A stretch of DNA of 64,000 nucleotides, taken from the NCBI GenBank assembly GCA_033807775.1, contig CM066327.1, positions 74,158,795-74,222,794 of the forward strand. Reading direction: 5' to 3'. Positions 40,340 through 51,037 of the stretch are shown here, one piece after another. Within the stretch, counting starts at the first letter, position 1, and the number at the start of each line of letters is the position of its first letter. The DNA comes from Saussurea involucrata. Its lineage: Eukaryota > Streptophyta > Magnoliopsida > Asterales > Asteraceae. Made by a program: the position numbers and the translations under genes. The notes below the pieces were generated by a model. That model saw nothing but the letters and a program-made list of their open reading frames with translations, searched no databases and was not told the origin of the DNA.

Positions 40340-41008
40340 TTCGTGTATCTAACAAAAGGAGATTGAAACATCTGCAAAAAGCAAAAAGGGTATGTTAAAC
40401 AAACATTCGGAGGAAACATTGGGAACACGAGTTTTGGAAGAAAAACTCACAAAGAACGCTAGTCCAGCTAAACGCGACCCCGTCTCTTCGATGGAGATCT
40501 TTTGAAAACGCTCTTTGAAAGATAAGAGCTGATATTTCCCTAGATGCGGAAATGAATTCGTCCCGTCAAGGACACAGTCAGTCAAGAGGATCGACGACAA
40601 CGTAAAGTTGATCGTCATGACTTCCTCCTCACTCTCTCCCGTCATTACACCCTCGCCCATGTCGGCTGATGAAAGGGTCGACGCGGCAACAGAAGACATC
40701 GTCGCCAGATGCTCAAGATCCACGAACATCGCGTCTATCGCAATCAAAGTCTTCTCGGACATAATCATTCTCAAAAAGCCTCCAATCTTGGAAGGCCTGA
40801 GAGGAATCGAGAAGCTATACCTCGTATGAACACTCGAAAATTTCGAAAAGTATTGAGCAAAGAACAACAAGGGATCAAAGAAAAATAATCCATTATGATC
40901 CCTATTTATGCAAACGATCGGATCCCTTAGATGATCGCCACGTGCCCTCATCCCTTCGTATGACCGCAGGGATCGTCGACACCTGTCAAAGACAGCTGGT
41001 AAGCACAA
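40190..41008 (-). pseudogene. Antisense ORF of E6
   Basis: Reads leftwards. The open part runs 41008-40349; the family-conserved piece starts around LIAIDAMFVDLEHLATMSS and runs through LGKYQLLSFKERFQKISIEE to LAFF. A GTGAGT donor and a TTTTTGCAG acceptor in front of ATGTTTCAATCTCC (near 40362) mark the same intron as in E1. The exon after it (MFQSPFVRYTKIEEML ... LTLILRDAF) then meets a stop. The N-terminal transposon-like domain present in E2 is missing. Position between pol and the 3' LTR on the opposite strand matches the antisense ORFs described for the Tat lineage; function unknown. Confidence 0.6.
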
Positions 41009-41167
41009 TCGTACATCGGTATGACGTCACGACCTCGTTTTCTCTTCGACTTCTCGTTCGGTTAGAATTAAACCAATTTGGTTCCGAAACAACCAAGGTA
41101 TTTTTAACGCAGAACCCTAAGCACCCGAGGAGCAAAATTTAAAATCCGAATTTGCCATCCTACTTTC

Positions 41168-41184
41168 AAAATTTGGGGGCAAAC
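41168..41184 (+). promoter_or_regulatory. E6 polypurine tract
   Basis: AAAATTTGGGGGCAAAC directly before the 3' LTR. Confidence 0.8.
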
Positions 41185-42104
41185 TGTTTGGGCAAAATTT
41201 CACAGGTCTCGACCATGACCAGAAAAGGTAAGACGCGTGTCATGAGTTATACCTTGTATTAAGAAAAGGTCCCGACAAAGTCCCAAAGAACCTCCGCCAT
41301 CCCTCCTAAAAGGTAAGTCAAGAGTTCCTTACGACACTCGACCTCGACGTCGCCCGTTCCGCACGACCGTCGCATAAAACCGTACGACCTCGACTGACTG
41401 ACGCGTTCTACAACTGTTATATTTGTTTAAGTGTTTAATGCTGGAGTCAAAGTCATTTATGGACAAACGGCTATAACCGACGAAATCAGTTATGAGCATC
41501 TAAACTCACATTGAAGACGACGACCGTTACAACAATCATCAAAGATCTTGATGATTCAATTAAAGTCATCCGAAGACTATAAAATCCCAGCTCAATCATC
41601 AGTTCAAGACACCTGATCAACACCGAATAACACAGAAAGAAAGATAGAACAAGAGCATCGAACAACAGAAGCAAACACAAACACTCGAAGAATATTCATT
41701 CGAAGCAAAGAGATCATTCATAGAACATCACTCTCGACGCAAGACTCTCGCTCTCGACCAACAGTTTATACATAGTTTTCACACACGACGCACACTGTTT
41801 TACATTCTAAACACTTGTACTTTACATTTCGAAGTCTTTCCTTCCTTTGTATTGTAATCTCTGTACGATCGACACCCGGAACACCAAGGACATCGCCCCT
41901 GATTGGCGACCATAGTGCAGCGACGACATCCACTGTCGTCCGCAGGTTTTTTCCTCGTTAAGGTTTTTCCTGCGTCATCAAATCCTTTGTCTCATTTACA
42001 TTTTTGTCTTTGTCGCACGCCTTTGTCGAAAGATTCCTTTCTTTAGTTGTTAAAGTCAAAATCGACCTTAAGTTGTCCCTTTGGTGCAATTTTTGGCATT
42101 AAAA
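41185..42104 (+). repeat. E6 3' LTR (920 bp)
   Basis: Starts TGTTTGGGCAAA and ends GGCATTAAAA, so the terminal CA is changed to AA. The CCGAC that follows confirms the boundary. Confidence 0.9.
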
Positions 42105-42109
42105 CCGAC

Positions 42110-43646
42110 AAATAAGAAGGTTAGGCTAACGCCTAGTTAGTTCAAGAGTTTTCGTCACTATATAATAAATAATACAGAAGGAAGATTTCTTAAGTCACGA
42201 TTGTCAATAAGTAACATTTTAGAATGTATAGTGATGTTTTTCCCAAAGTCCCACCTTTATGAAAAACGTTTAGATAGAAATATACCAAAACATGGAACTA
42301 AACCCATACTCACGCAAAGCATAAATAGGATAGAAATCCAATTACCAAATACATGGAAGTAGGTGCATCATTCAAACCTTAATACACGTGGAGGGGATCC
42401 AGTATTAAAGCCATCAACTGCAATTACTCGTACAAAACCAACGATAATAAAGCATGGATATTACAATATCCGAAAATAATGTTTGACAACAACGAGGGAG
42501 ACCCGTATCCATTGAGAGTGGAGGAAACACATAAGTAAGCCATTCATACAACGTTAATCGTATAACACTTCGTGACTAGACATCCAAATGTTCTTTCGAC
42601 TCCTTAACAAGTTTCACCTCAATAGTCGGTTGACCTTAGTAGCCGATTCCAAGAATTACACTGCAAGGCGCAACACATTCAAGGGTATCAACAAAGGCAT
42701 TGCCCCGACATGGCAGAGGTCCTAGTGCCTACCTCCAAGATAGCAATCCCAGACTCAACCCTCATAGTGCCTACTTGAAAAGTTAAGGTCATAAAACATA
42801 GGTCCCGAGGTCAAACCCCGAAATACCCAATCGACCATCACCAAAAGACTGACTTACGTGTCTATGAATCTAATGCAACACAGTCTAAACTACATGACTC
42901 CAAAAAAATCCAACATTCATAAACATGTATTTTAATGATTAAATATGCCTCAAGTGAATGTAATTTAAAAGAATGTTCAACGCTCTTAAAATATGAAACT
43001 TCAAAGGCCCAACATAGAGTAAAATAACCTGGACTAAAGTCCTCAAAACTATTTTAAATCGAATACGAGCCAACTAGCTCAACAAACCATTTGACCATAC
43101 AATAAAGGTCATTAAAACAATAAAACACAATTGATTGGCGTTTATGCAAAAACATATCTAAAAAACATGATTAACCCAAAACTCATCATTGGTTGAGACA
43201 AACCATTTTCCAAGTGAAATCTTACACTTAATTTTCCAAAAGCCTCATTACACGATAACGTGTATTTTCCAAATGGTTATAAAATCAAATACGCAAAAAA
43301 TGTATAAACCATGGAATAGACTTCATTTGTACCATAAATCATCAAGACACTTTCATTTATGATTCATTTATCAAATTACCCAAAAATCCCAAATGTGGGT
43401 GTTTTACAATGTTTAGAAAGTTAAACACTTCAAATAATCAAAACCAACCAATTAACTCAACATTTGATAAATTCATGTAAAACTCATAAATACTTGGAAA
43501 AGGACATTTTTGGCATGTACAACGTTTTCACAAATCAACTTGAACTCACATTGCTTGGTTATGTTAAACCTAGTTTTTATCCAACTTGCACAATCTTCTT
43601 GCTACCTTTCAACTTCTAAGAAATCACAAGGAATCAACAAACTTTA
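42110..43646 (-). mobile_element. E12: AT-rich LTR-like remnant, middle piece
   Basis: About 1.5 kb without any coding region. It continues the sequence split by E6 and is itself split by E7. The composition (AT-rich, short words such as CCGACATGGCAGAGGTCC) looks like a long chromovirus LTR on the minus strand, but I found no partner copy in the window. Confidence 0.3.
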
Positions 43647-43651
43647 GTCTT
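43647..43651. repeat. E7 target-site duplication, left copy (GTCTT)
   Basis: GTCTT precedes the E7 LTR; the same five bases follow at 50261-50265. Confidence 0.9.
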
Positions 43652-44802
43652 TGATAGGCAGGTTTACACCCCCCTAAATCTACCGCAAGTGTACGGGTCG
43701 AATCAAGTAATAGTACTTATAAAGTATGAGTATCGAACCAAAGGAACCAGGTGTCAAGTACCACAATGACTGTATAGATTATTAACTAGACTAACGCAAA
43801 TTGAGTTGGATTGTTGTGTATTAAAAACACGGATTAAAACTTAATTAATTCAGATAAGATAAAAAGCTGGAGGGTTGGATTCCTCAGGTAGACAATCATT
43901 TAACTCACAGATTTGACACGATTGACATAACTCCAGGATGACAGGTATAATCACAATTCATCACTATACTCAATCAAGCTATAGTAACATTCATTCAACA
44001 TTTTGTATCATCATTCAATCTCAACAAAGGTAATTGAACAAGCAGTGATTAAAAACCCACAAAGCACGAATTATCATATTTCTATCTCAAATTCGACTAA
44101 GACATGAAGGATTAGATAAACCTCAAAACTTTTCTCAAACGTTAAAAGATTCATTAAATCAAATAATAGATGATCGGACTATTACAAGCATTAAGAACAA
44201 TCCCACATGTTTCATCCATAAGAATCAAATCGATCGTATCTACTGTAAACCTAAATAATCATCCAACCATGATTCAAACCAACCCCCCAACATGAACGGA
44301 TTAGTTCATATTGGGGGTTTCACAACTCAGAAAAGAATTAATAAAAACGAAAGTAAACATGTTGGTTCTTAAAAGAAATGAAATCTAAAACTCCCTGAAA
44401 AGCTTAATCCTTCGATGAATGAACTCGATTCGCCTTTTGATTCTCGTTGATTGATGTTTCTTGCCTTCTATTCGTCTTCAAGAATCGCCCTCGTGCTCCC
44501 AAAATCGCCTAGAAAGAGTCTACGGCCGTAACGTATCAGGTCTTCTGAGCGTTTGTGGGAGCGTTTGGAGGCGCGCTCAGAGGCGCGCAGAGCACTGATT
44601 GGTCCAAAAATCTGATTTTTCTCCTTTTTGCACTGGACTGTTGTAGACTTGCTCCGATTGCTCCAAAACTCTTCCAACATCATTCTTCCATATAAACCTG
44701 TACTTTCTCATAAAAACCATTAAATTCTACTATTTTTACTCGGGAACTTACAACAAACAGAACAACTTCGGATCAAAATAATGTCGGAAAACGACATTAT
44801 CA
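43652..44802 (-). repeat. E7 3' LTR (1151 bp)
   Basis: In element direction starts TGATAATGTCGTTTTCC and ends CCTGCCTATCA. It lacks 44 bp present in the 5' LTR, between two AAC trinucleotides, which looks like a small microhomology deletion. Confidence 0.92.
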
Positions 44803-44822
44803 ACAACCCCAAACCGAGCGTT
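44803..44822 (-). promoter_or_regulatory. E7 polypurine tract
   Basis: On the minus strand CGGTTTGGGGTTGTTG lies directly before the 3' LTR. Confidence 0.6.
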
Positions 44823-46365
44823 GCTTGTCCCCAAGCAAAATAGCGACACAAATAAGCATTCAACCACAATCCAAACAATCGCAATTTCGTGTTGTCGAGA
44901 ATATCATTAGCGATCTCTAGTTAACTCAAAAACCAACATGAATTACCTGTGAGATGGACGAACAGTGAGCAGACCTAGCTATGGAATCTAAACAGCAAAA
45001 CCTTGGGAACTGGATTTATCAGGGACCACACCACACTTAAGTGCACCTAGACTAAACACACATAGAGAGGATTTCGCCTTGACCCTACCTCACGGTTCTC
45101 TCTCTTCGCTTGAACCCTAGGTTTCACACTTGTTGTCATGCTTTCGGAGGTTGGGTATAAGAATTCACAAGGCATGCATGAACAACAATTAAACAATAAC
45201 GCACAGTTGTACACAAATTGATCTCAGAAGGAATCCATTATCAAGACTAGGACATAGAAACGTTGCTTCACCACTCTTTACAAACTCTCCATGCTGAATT
45301 CGGATCTTTAAATGGGTATGGTTGCTAATTCTGGGTGAAGGTCAAAGGATTTATGATGGTATTTGATGAGCCTCCCTTCTTTCTTTCGTTCAAGCTTCCT
45401 AACACTTCTCTCAAATTCTTTAAACTGACCCCTCAGTTTTATTTAGCTCTTTTTTTTTGGAAAAACCCTTTATGACTGATTTATTGGGTTTGCAGTTTTT
45501 TTTTACTGAGGGGGTTACACGGGTTTTCATTTGAGAACCTTGAGTAGTGAAAAGCAGTGGGATTAGCAGCAACCAATAAGCTTTATGAGTTCTCACATGG
45601 TTTGTTCACAAAGATAGGCAGAAGCTTCACTTCTATTCCTATGGATGTCTTTGATAATGGATGCAAGTTATAGCGAGATCAGCTACAACAACGATCAAAG
45701 GACTAATGAAAAGTGTATCGAGTAGTGTGTAGTCTCTCAGAATCGAAGTTAGCATGTGTATGGCTCAACAAACTTACGGGTGGTCTCCACTAATGTCTCT
45801 ATGTGTGCAGTCGCCCAGGTCCACCTTTGTGCTATATTATCCTTTCTAAATCATTTCCCCAAAATTAGTGTCTTCGAACTCTCACACTAAATCATGCTCA
45901 ATTGGTCGCCCATTCCTCACTATAAACAATGTGATTATTCAATCCACTGAGATCAACCAATGATAGACTCGACAAATCACCCCAAACCTAATCTCTAGAT
46001 TAGGTTTGTTTTCACAACAAGGAGTCATAAAACAATAAAGTTCAAGTGAAAACAGGGACCCCAAACCTTGGTGAAACTGAGGTTTGCAAAGAGGTGTTAT
46101 CTTGATACCTTTCAGGATGCATGCGCGGATCACTGTTTACATATTCCTGCCCTTCCTTCTCCTGCCTTGCTCTTGGTCATATCGGAATTGCTATCAGGGA
46201 TCAAAAACTAAACACAAACACACAAAACACAAAAACAACACACAAAACAAAAGAAAGCACACAAAAATAAGAAACTGACCAAAATAAAAAATTAAGATTT
46301 AACCTATGGTGGGTTGCCTCCCACCCAGCGCCGTATTTTCTGTCGTGGCACGACTTTCTTTCCGA
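44823..46365 (-). other. E7 non-coding region in place of pol and env
   Basis: About 1.5 kb without supported coding on either strand. It contains an A/C-rich low-complexity stretch (46200-46290) and T runs at 45450-45510. Probably the element's 3' untranslated region. Confidence 0.6.
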
Positions 46366-47691
46366 TCACTCCTTCGGCCTTTCTTGCTCACCAAATTTCT
46401 CTTCGCCTCTATCTCTTATCTTCTCTAACATCTTGAACACTTCCCTCTCACCACCAACTCTCAAAGTCATCTCGCCTTCCTCCATGTCGATCAGTGCTCG
46501 ACTTGTGGCTAGGAAGGATCTTCCCAGTATCAGCGGGACCTCTATGTCCTCATCGATATCCAACACCACAAAATCTATCGGGAAATAAAACTTGCCAACC
46601 TTTACCAAGACGTCTTCGATCACTCCATACGGGTACCTTATCGATCTATCGGCAAGCTGAAGAGTCATGAATGTTGGCTTCACCTCCCCCAAGCCGAGTT
46701 TCCTGAAAACAGATAACGGCATTAGGTTAATACTAGCTCCTAGATCACATAATACCTTATTAAAATTAAAGCTCCCAAATTGGATAGGGATCGAAAAACT
46801 CCCTGGATCCTTAAGCTTCGGGGGAAGTTTGTGCTGAATGATAGCACTGCACTCTTCAGTAAGTGCAACCGTGGCATGCTCCTCGATCTTTCTCTTCTTG
46901 GACAAGATATCTTTCATGAACTTGAGATAACTTGGCATTTTTGCCAGTGCCTCCGCAAATGGAATATTGATGTGTAATTTCTTGAAAATGTCAAGAAATT
47001 TCTGGAATTGTTCCTCATCCTTATGTGCCTTCAGCCGATTCGGAAATGGTAGCGGTGGCACATACGGGTTGACTGGTGGTTGCTTCTTCTTCTTTTCTCC
47101 ATCCTCCAGGTTTTCCTTCGTCATACCTTCTTCACCGGCTTCCTTCCCCTTATCTCTATTCTTTGACATTTCACTCTCTATCTCCTCGTCTACCTTGATG
47201 GGACCCATTTCAGTACCTTTAGCTTTAGTGTCATCGGTTAAAGGTTCTCGGGTAGGGTCTATAATCAACTCCTTTCCACTTCTCAGATAAATAGCCTTGC
47301 ATTCCTCTCTTGGTATTCGTTCAGTCTGACTAGGGAATTGACCTTGAGTCCGGGATTGTAGTGCTTCAGCTATTTGTCCGACTTGTCTTTCTAGCATTCT
47401 GATTGAGGCAGTATTTTGGTCAGTTGTCGCCTTCACATTACCCACTGTACTTGTCAATCCTTCAACCGCACCTTCCATCTTTGACATGAATTTCATCATC
47501 ATGTCTTCTAAACCTGGCTTCTTTTCTGATGATTGCCCCTCTTCATTTCTCCTCTGATTGTAACCTGGGGGACGATAAACATTGTTAGACGAAAAAGAAT
47601 TCGAAGAGTTAGAATGGTTACCATACTGCTGCTGCTGTTGCTGCTGTCCCGTTGTTTCTTTAGCTGGGCCTTGTTGAGGTTGACTCCAAGA
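46366..47691 (-). CDS. E7 gag tail and protease
   Basis: In frame with gag after a TAA at 47692-47694; the first ATG cluster is at 47502. A Gln-run (QQQQQQQ) precedes it. Then LERQVGQIAEALQSRTQGQF, a Lys/Glu-rich linker, and the protease with VLCDLGASINLMPLSVF, MTLQLADRSIRYPYG and VPLILGRSFLATSRALID. It stops after EKFGEQERPKE, before any RT motif, so the frame was closed right after the protease. Confidence 0.85.
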   Translation of the reverse strand, partial: SWSQPQQGPAKETTGQQQQQQQYGNHSNSSNSFSSNNVYRPPGYNQRRNEEGQSSEKKPGLEDMMMKFMSKMEGAVEGLTSTVGNVKATTDQNTASIRMLERQVGQIAEALQSRTQGQFPSQTERIPREECKAIYLRSGKELIIDPTREPLTDDTKAKGTEMGPIKVDEEIESEMSKNRDKGKEAGEEGMTKENLEDGEKKKKQPPVNPYVPPLPFPNRLKAHKDEEQFQKFLDIFKKLHINIPFAEALAKMPSYLKFMKDILSKKRKIEEHATVALTEECSAIIQHKLPPKLKDPGSFSIPIQFGSFNFNKVLCDLGASINLMPLSVFRKLGLGEVKPTFMTLQLADRSIRYPYGVIEDVLVKVGKFYFPIDFVVLDIDEDIEVPLILGRSFLATSRALIDMEEGEMTLRVGGEREVFKMLEKIRDRGEEKFGEQERPKE

Positions 47692-48894
47692 TTAGTTAGG
47701 ATGTCGCTTCCATCCCTCGTTATAGGTGTTAGACAATGGTTCATTCCTCAGCCGATTATTCTGATTCTGAACGAACTGGACTTGTTCCGGCGATTGATAG
47801 TCTTGAGAATTATGAACATTCGGTTGCATAGTCGCTCCACTCGTTTGATTAGTCAACGCAGTCAACTGTGCCTTTATAGCCTTCAACTCTTCTGTTTCTT
47901 GCACGCTTGCAACTTTTCTAACAGCGGATCTTGGAGTGGAATAGCTATGTTCTGCCAAATTTTCTATCAACTCAACCGCTTCTTCATAGGATTTGTTCAT
48001 TAAGGCTCCACCTGCAGCAGCTGTGAGGTCATTCTTAAATTGAGGGTTCAATCCCACATAGAATGTTTGTATAACCATCCACTCTTGTAACCCATGATGT
48101 GGACACTTATTGAGCATTGCTTTATATCTTTCCCATGCTTCGTACAACGACTCTTGATCCCATTGGGCAAAATGAGTGATATCTGACAGCAGTTGGGCCG
48201 TTCGCCCTGGTGGAAAGAATTTGTTGAGAAAAGCTGTCACCATATCGTTCCATGTTCGAATCGACCCCGGTGGTAAATTCTCTTCCCAAGTGGTGGCTCG
48301 GTCCCTCAATGAGAATGGGAATAACCGTATCTTGATTGAATCTTGATCCGCCCCATTTACCTTGAAAGTATTGCATATCTTTTCGAATGAGCGCAAATGT
48401 GCATGAGGGTCTTCAGTTGCTGCACCTCCAAACATGTTCGATTGCACCAATTGGATGGTACCAAGTTTGATTTCAAAGTTGTTTGCAGCTATCGGTGGTG
48501 CGTATCCACGTTGTGCAGCCCCCATGTTTGGATTGGCGAAATTTCTCATGGGTACCCTTTGTGGTGGTGGTGGTTGATTGACATTATGATGGATACCATG
48601 ATTGGCGTTGTGATTGAGATTATGATTGATCCCATTGTTGACACCATTGTTGACGTTGTCATTGACGTTGTTTGGACCGTGATTGGCGTTATTGTGGTTC
48701 TGATTGTTCGCATTTGCATTCGCATTTGTAATTGGTTGACCATTACCCATGGGAAACCCTTCTCCCCAATCTTCCCCAACATTGATGTTGTTGTCGTCCA
48801 TTCTGTTCCGTGCTTGTCTTCTTAGCTCTCTGGCGGTCCGTTCTATTTCCGGGTCAATCGGTAGTAATTCCCGAAACAGTCTTCTTCTTGGCAT
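47692..48894 (-). CDS. E7 gag
   Basis: ATG 48894 gives MPRRRLFRELLPIDPEIERT, the usual Athila gag start; the open stretch upstream has no ATG. Residues about 50-110 are an Asn/His-rich low-complexity run built from repeats of NHN/NNG. The capsid domain follows (DPHAHLRSFEKICNTFKVNG, IRLFPFSLRDRATTWEENLP, AFLNKFFPPGRTAQLLSD, ALMNKSYEEAVELIENLAE). It ends with NTYNEGWKRHPN and a TAA where related gags continue FSWS, so the gag-PR polyprotein is cut by one stop. Confidence 0.87.
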   Translation of the reverse strand: MPRRRLFRELLPIDPEIERTARELRRQARNRMDDNNINVGEDWGEGFPMGNGQPITNANANANNQNHNNANHGPNNVNDNVNNGVNNGINHNLNHNANHGIHHNVNQPPPPQRVPMRNFANPNMGAAQRGYAPPIAANNFEIKLGTIQLVQSNMFGGAATEDPHAHLRSFEKICNTFKVNGADQDSIKIRLFPFSLRDRATTWEENLPPGSIRTWNDMVTAFLNKFFPPGRTAQLLSDITHFAQWDQESLYEAWERYKAMLNKCPHHGLQEWMVIQTFYVGLNPQFKNDLTAAAGGALMNKSYEEAVELIENLAEHSYSTPRSAVRKVASVQETEELKAIKAQLTALTNQTSGATMQPNVHNSQDYQSPEQVQFVQNQNNRLRNEPLSNTYNEGWKRHPN

Positions 48895-49040
48895 AAACCA
48901 AGAGGTAACCTGAAACAGAGAATATAGAATCTCAAAACCCAAAAATATATGAACCTTTAAAACAGATTATAATAAAATAAAAACAGGGTGTCTAATGTAA
49001 TAACTTCTACAGCTGGTAGTGATATTCACACAAAACAGGT

Positions 49041-49058
49041 TCCCCGGCAACGGCGCCA
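49041..49058 (-). promoter_or_regulatory. E7 primer-binding site (tRNA-Asp type)
   Basis: TCCCCGGCAACGGCGCCA on the plus strand, identical to E5. Confidence 0.88.
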
Positions 49059-49064
49059 AAAACT

Positions 49065-50260
49065 TGATAGGCGGGTTTACACCCCCCTAAATCTACCGCA
49101 AGTGTACGGGTCGAATCAAGTAATAGTACTTATAAAGTACGAGTATCGAACCAAAGGAACCAGGTGTCAAGTACCATAATGACTGTATAGATTATTTACT
49201 AGACTAACGCAAATTGAGTTGGATTGTTGTGTATTAAAAACACGGATTAAAACTTAATTAATTCAGAAAAGATAAAAAGCTGGAGGGTTGGATTCCTCAG
49301 GTAGACAATCATTTAACTCACAGATTTGACACGATTGACATAACTCCAGGATGACAGGTATAATCACAATTCATCACTATACTCAATCAAGCTATAGTAA
49401 CATTCATTCAACATTTTGTATCATCATTCAATCTCAACAAAGGTAATTGAACAAGAAGTGATTAAAAACCCACAAAGCATGAATTATCATATTTCTATCT
49501 CAAATTCGACTAAGACATGAAGGATTAGATAAACCTCAAAACTTTTCTCAAACGTTAAAAGATTCATTAAATCAAATAATAGATGATCGGACTATTACAA
49601 ACATTAAGAACAATCCCACATGTTTCATCCATAAGAATCAAATCGATCGTATCTACTGTAAACCTAAATAATCATCCAACCATGATTCAAACCAACCCCC
49701 TAACATGAACGGATTAGTTTATATTGGGGGTTTCACAACTCAGAAAAGAATTAATAAAAACGAAAGTAAACATGTTGGTTCTTAAAAGAAATGAAATCTA
49801 AAACTCCCTGAAAAGCTTAATCCTTCGATGAATGAACTCGATTCGCCTTTTGATTCTCGTTGATTGATGTTTCTTGCCTTCTATTCGTCTTCAAGAATCG
49901 CCCTCGTGCTCCCAAAATCGCCCAGAAAGAGTCTACGGCCGTAACTAAGATCAGATCCCCAACCCTAGGTGAAAAAAGGCTTTAAAAACGTATCAGGTCT
50001 TCTGAGCGTTTGTGTGAGCGTTTGGAGGCGCGCTCATAGGCGCGCAGAGCACTGATTGGTCCAAAAATCTGAATTTTCTCCTTTTTGCACTGGACTGTTG
50101 TAGACTTGCTCCGATTGCTCCAAAACTCTTCCAACATCATTCTTCCATATAAACCTGTACTTTCTCATAAAAACCATTAAATTCTACTATTTTTACTCGG
50201 GAACTTACAACAAACAGAACAACTTCGGGATCAAAATAATGTCGGAAAACGACATTATCA
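49065..50260 (-). repeat. E7 5' LTR (1196 bp)
   Basis: Partner of 43652-44802; carries the extra 44 bp (49946-49989). Confidence 0.92.
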
Positions 50261-50265
50261 GTCTT

Positions 50266-50364
50266 CTTCAATCTTCCCATGAAAAGCTCCATTAAAATCC
50301 TCAACATCGTTACCATAAAAAATAAACCAACTAAATTTGAGAGGTGTGTGTATATATATGTATA

Positions 50365-50409
<45 letters not shown>

Positions 50410-50640
50410 TCAAAAAGAAAGAGATCAAAATGGCAGCCGAGGGATGTGTTGGCTGTTGTGTGATGCGCCTTGTTCTAAAGGAGTTGAATTTTTTTTTCTC
50501 TTTTATCAAAATGTTGCCCTACAACTTAATTATTCTAATCTAACTAACGATTTGGGCTAACCAGATTAAAGTAGGATTACAACCAGCCCACAGGAATTAC
50601 CAAGCTGGCCTGATTATCAGTTGGGCCTAAATTGAAGTTG
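50266..50640. other. E12 right piece with a (TA)n microsatellite
   Basis: Sequence resuming after E7. It has a TATATG/TA microsatellite at 50346-50407 and no gene. The boundary with the E8 LTR is not resolved. Confidence 0.4.
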
Positions 50641-50651
50641 TTGTCGTTAGT

Positions 50652-50757
50652 AAAAAAAATAAATAGAAGAAGTGAAATGGATAGGATTTGAACACGAGAC
50701 CAACAACATATAGCACAGACGCCTCAACTAACTTTCCACGGCTTCTTGTGGATCCCA
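50652..50757 (-). mobile_element. Possible tRNA-derived SINE
   Basis: On the minus strand, GTTAGTTGAGGCG (A-box-like) is followed by GTGTTCAAATCC, which fits the Pol III B box GWTCRANNC, and the unit ends in a T-rich tract with TTTTTTT. Spacing is tRNA-like. I see no target duplication, so this is tentative. Confidence 0.35.
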
Positions 50758-50769
50758 GATTAGTGCAAT

Positions 50770-51037
50770 ACAGTAGAAATCACGAACAGATAATCAATAA
50801 ACACGATATGATTTCAACTTGTCATCCCTCTTTTATTAACCATTTAGAGAATTTGATTATACGGTTAAAACGGTTATTTGACAATTTAGGATGATTAACC
50901 TAAACAATAGGCTAAACAAAACATTATATACATAGGCTAAGATATTAAAGCCCATGTCCCATTACAAGTTTAAAGCCTAAATACAATGTTACAAAATATA
51001 CCCTCGAACTTCCATTCAATCAGATTTATTCCCAACA
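50770..51037 (-). repeat. E8 3' LTR, partial
   Basis: In element direction starts TGTTGGGAATAAATCTG directly after the PPT. Similar to the E3b LTR start. The far end is not defined. Confidence 0.5.

Larger units (their letters stand above)
35336..42104 (+). mobile_element. E6: Tat/Retand-like Ty3/gypsy element, gag and protease deleted
   Basis: Complete from LTR to LTR (6769 bp) with a CCGAC duplication. Order: 5' LTR, PBS, a short gag start fused to the pre-RT region, RT, RNase H, a second RNase H-like domain, integrase, an antisense ORF on the minus strand, PPT, 3' LTR. The LTRs differ by roughly 27 sites in 920 (about 3%) by eye, the oldest of the complete pairs here. Gag capsid, zinc finger and protease are absent. 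It is the mirror image of E1, which keeps gag/PR and lacks pol. Confidence 0.9.
43652..50260 (-). mobile_element. E7: non-autonomous Athila-like element, gag-PR only
   Basis: Complete, 6609 bp, minus strand, with a GTCTT duplication and a tRNA-Asp-type PBS. It encodes only gag-protease (with one stop); RT, RNase H, integrase and an env-like ORF are all absent. LTRs of 1151 and 1196 bp differ by a 44-bp indel and about 15 substitutions (1.3%). Confidence 0.9.

Noticed and set aside
42110..43646. A host gene or RNA in the 1.5-kb gap between E6 and E7
   Set aside because: No reading frame of useful length and no RNA motif. It looks like part of an old AT-rich LTR split by two insertions.
50337..50560. 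Open frames over the TATATA microsatellite at 50346-50407 (and at 9927-9952)
   Set aside because: They encode only Tyr/Ile runs generated by the dinucleotide repeat.
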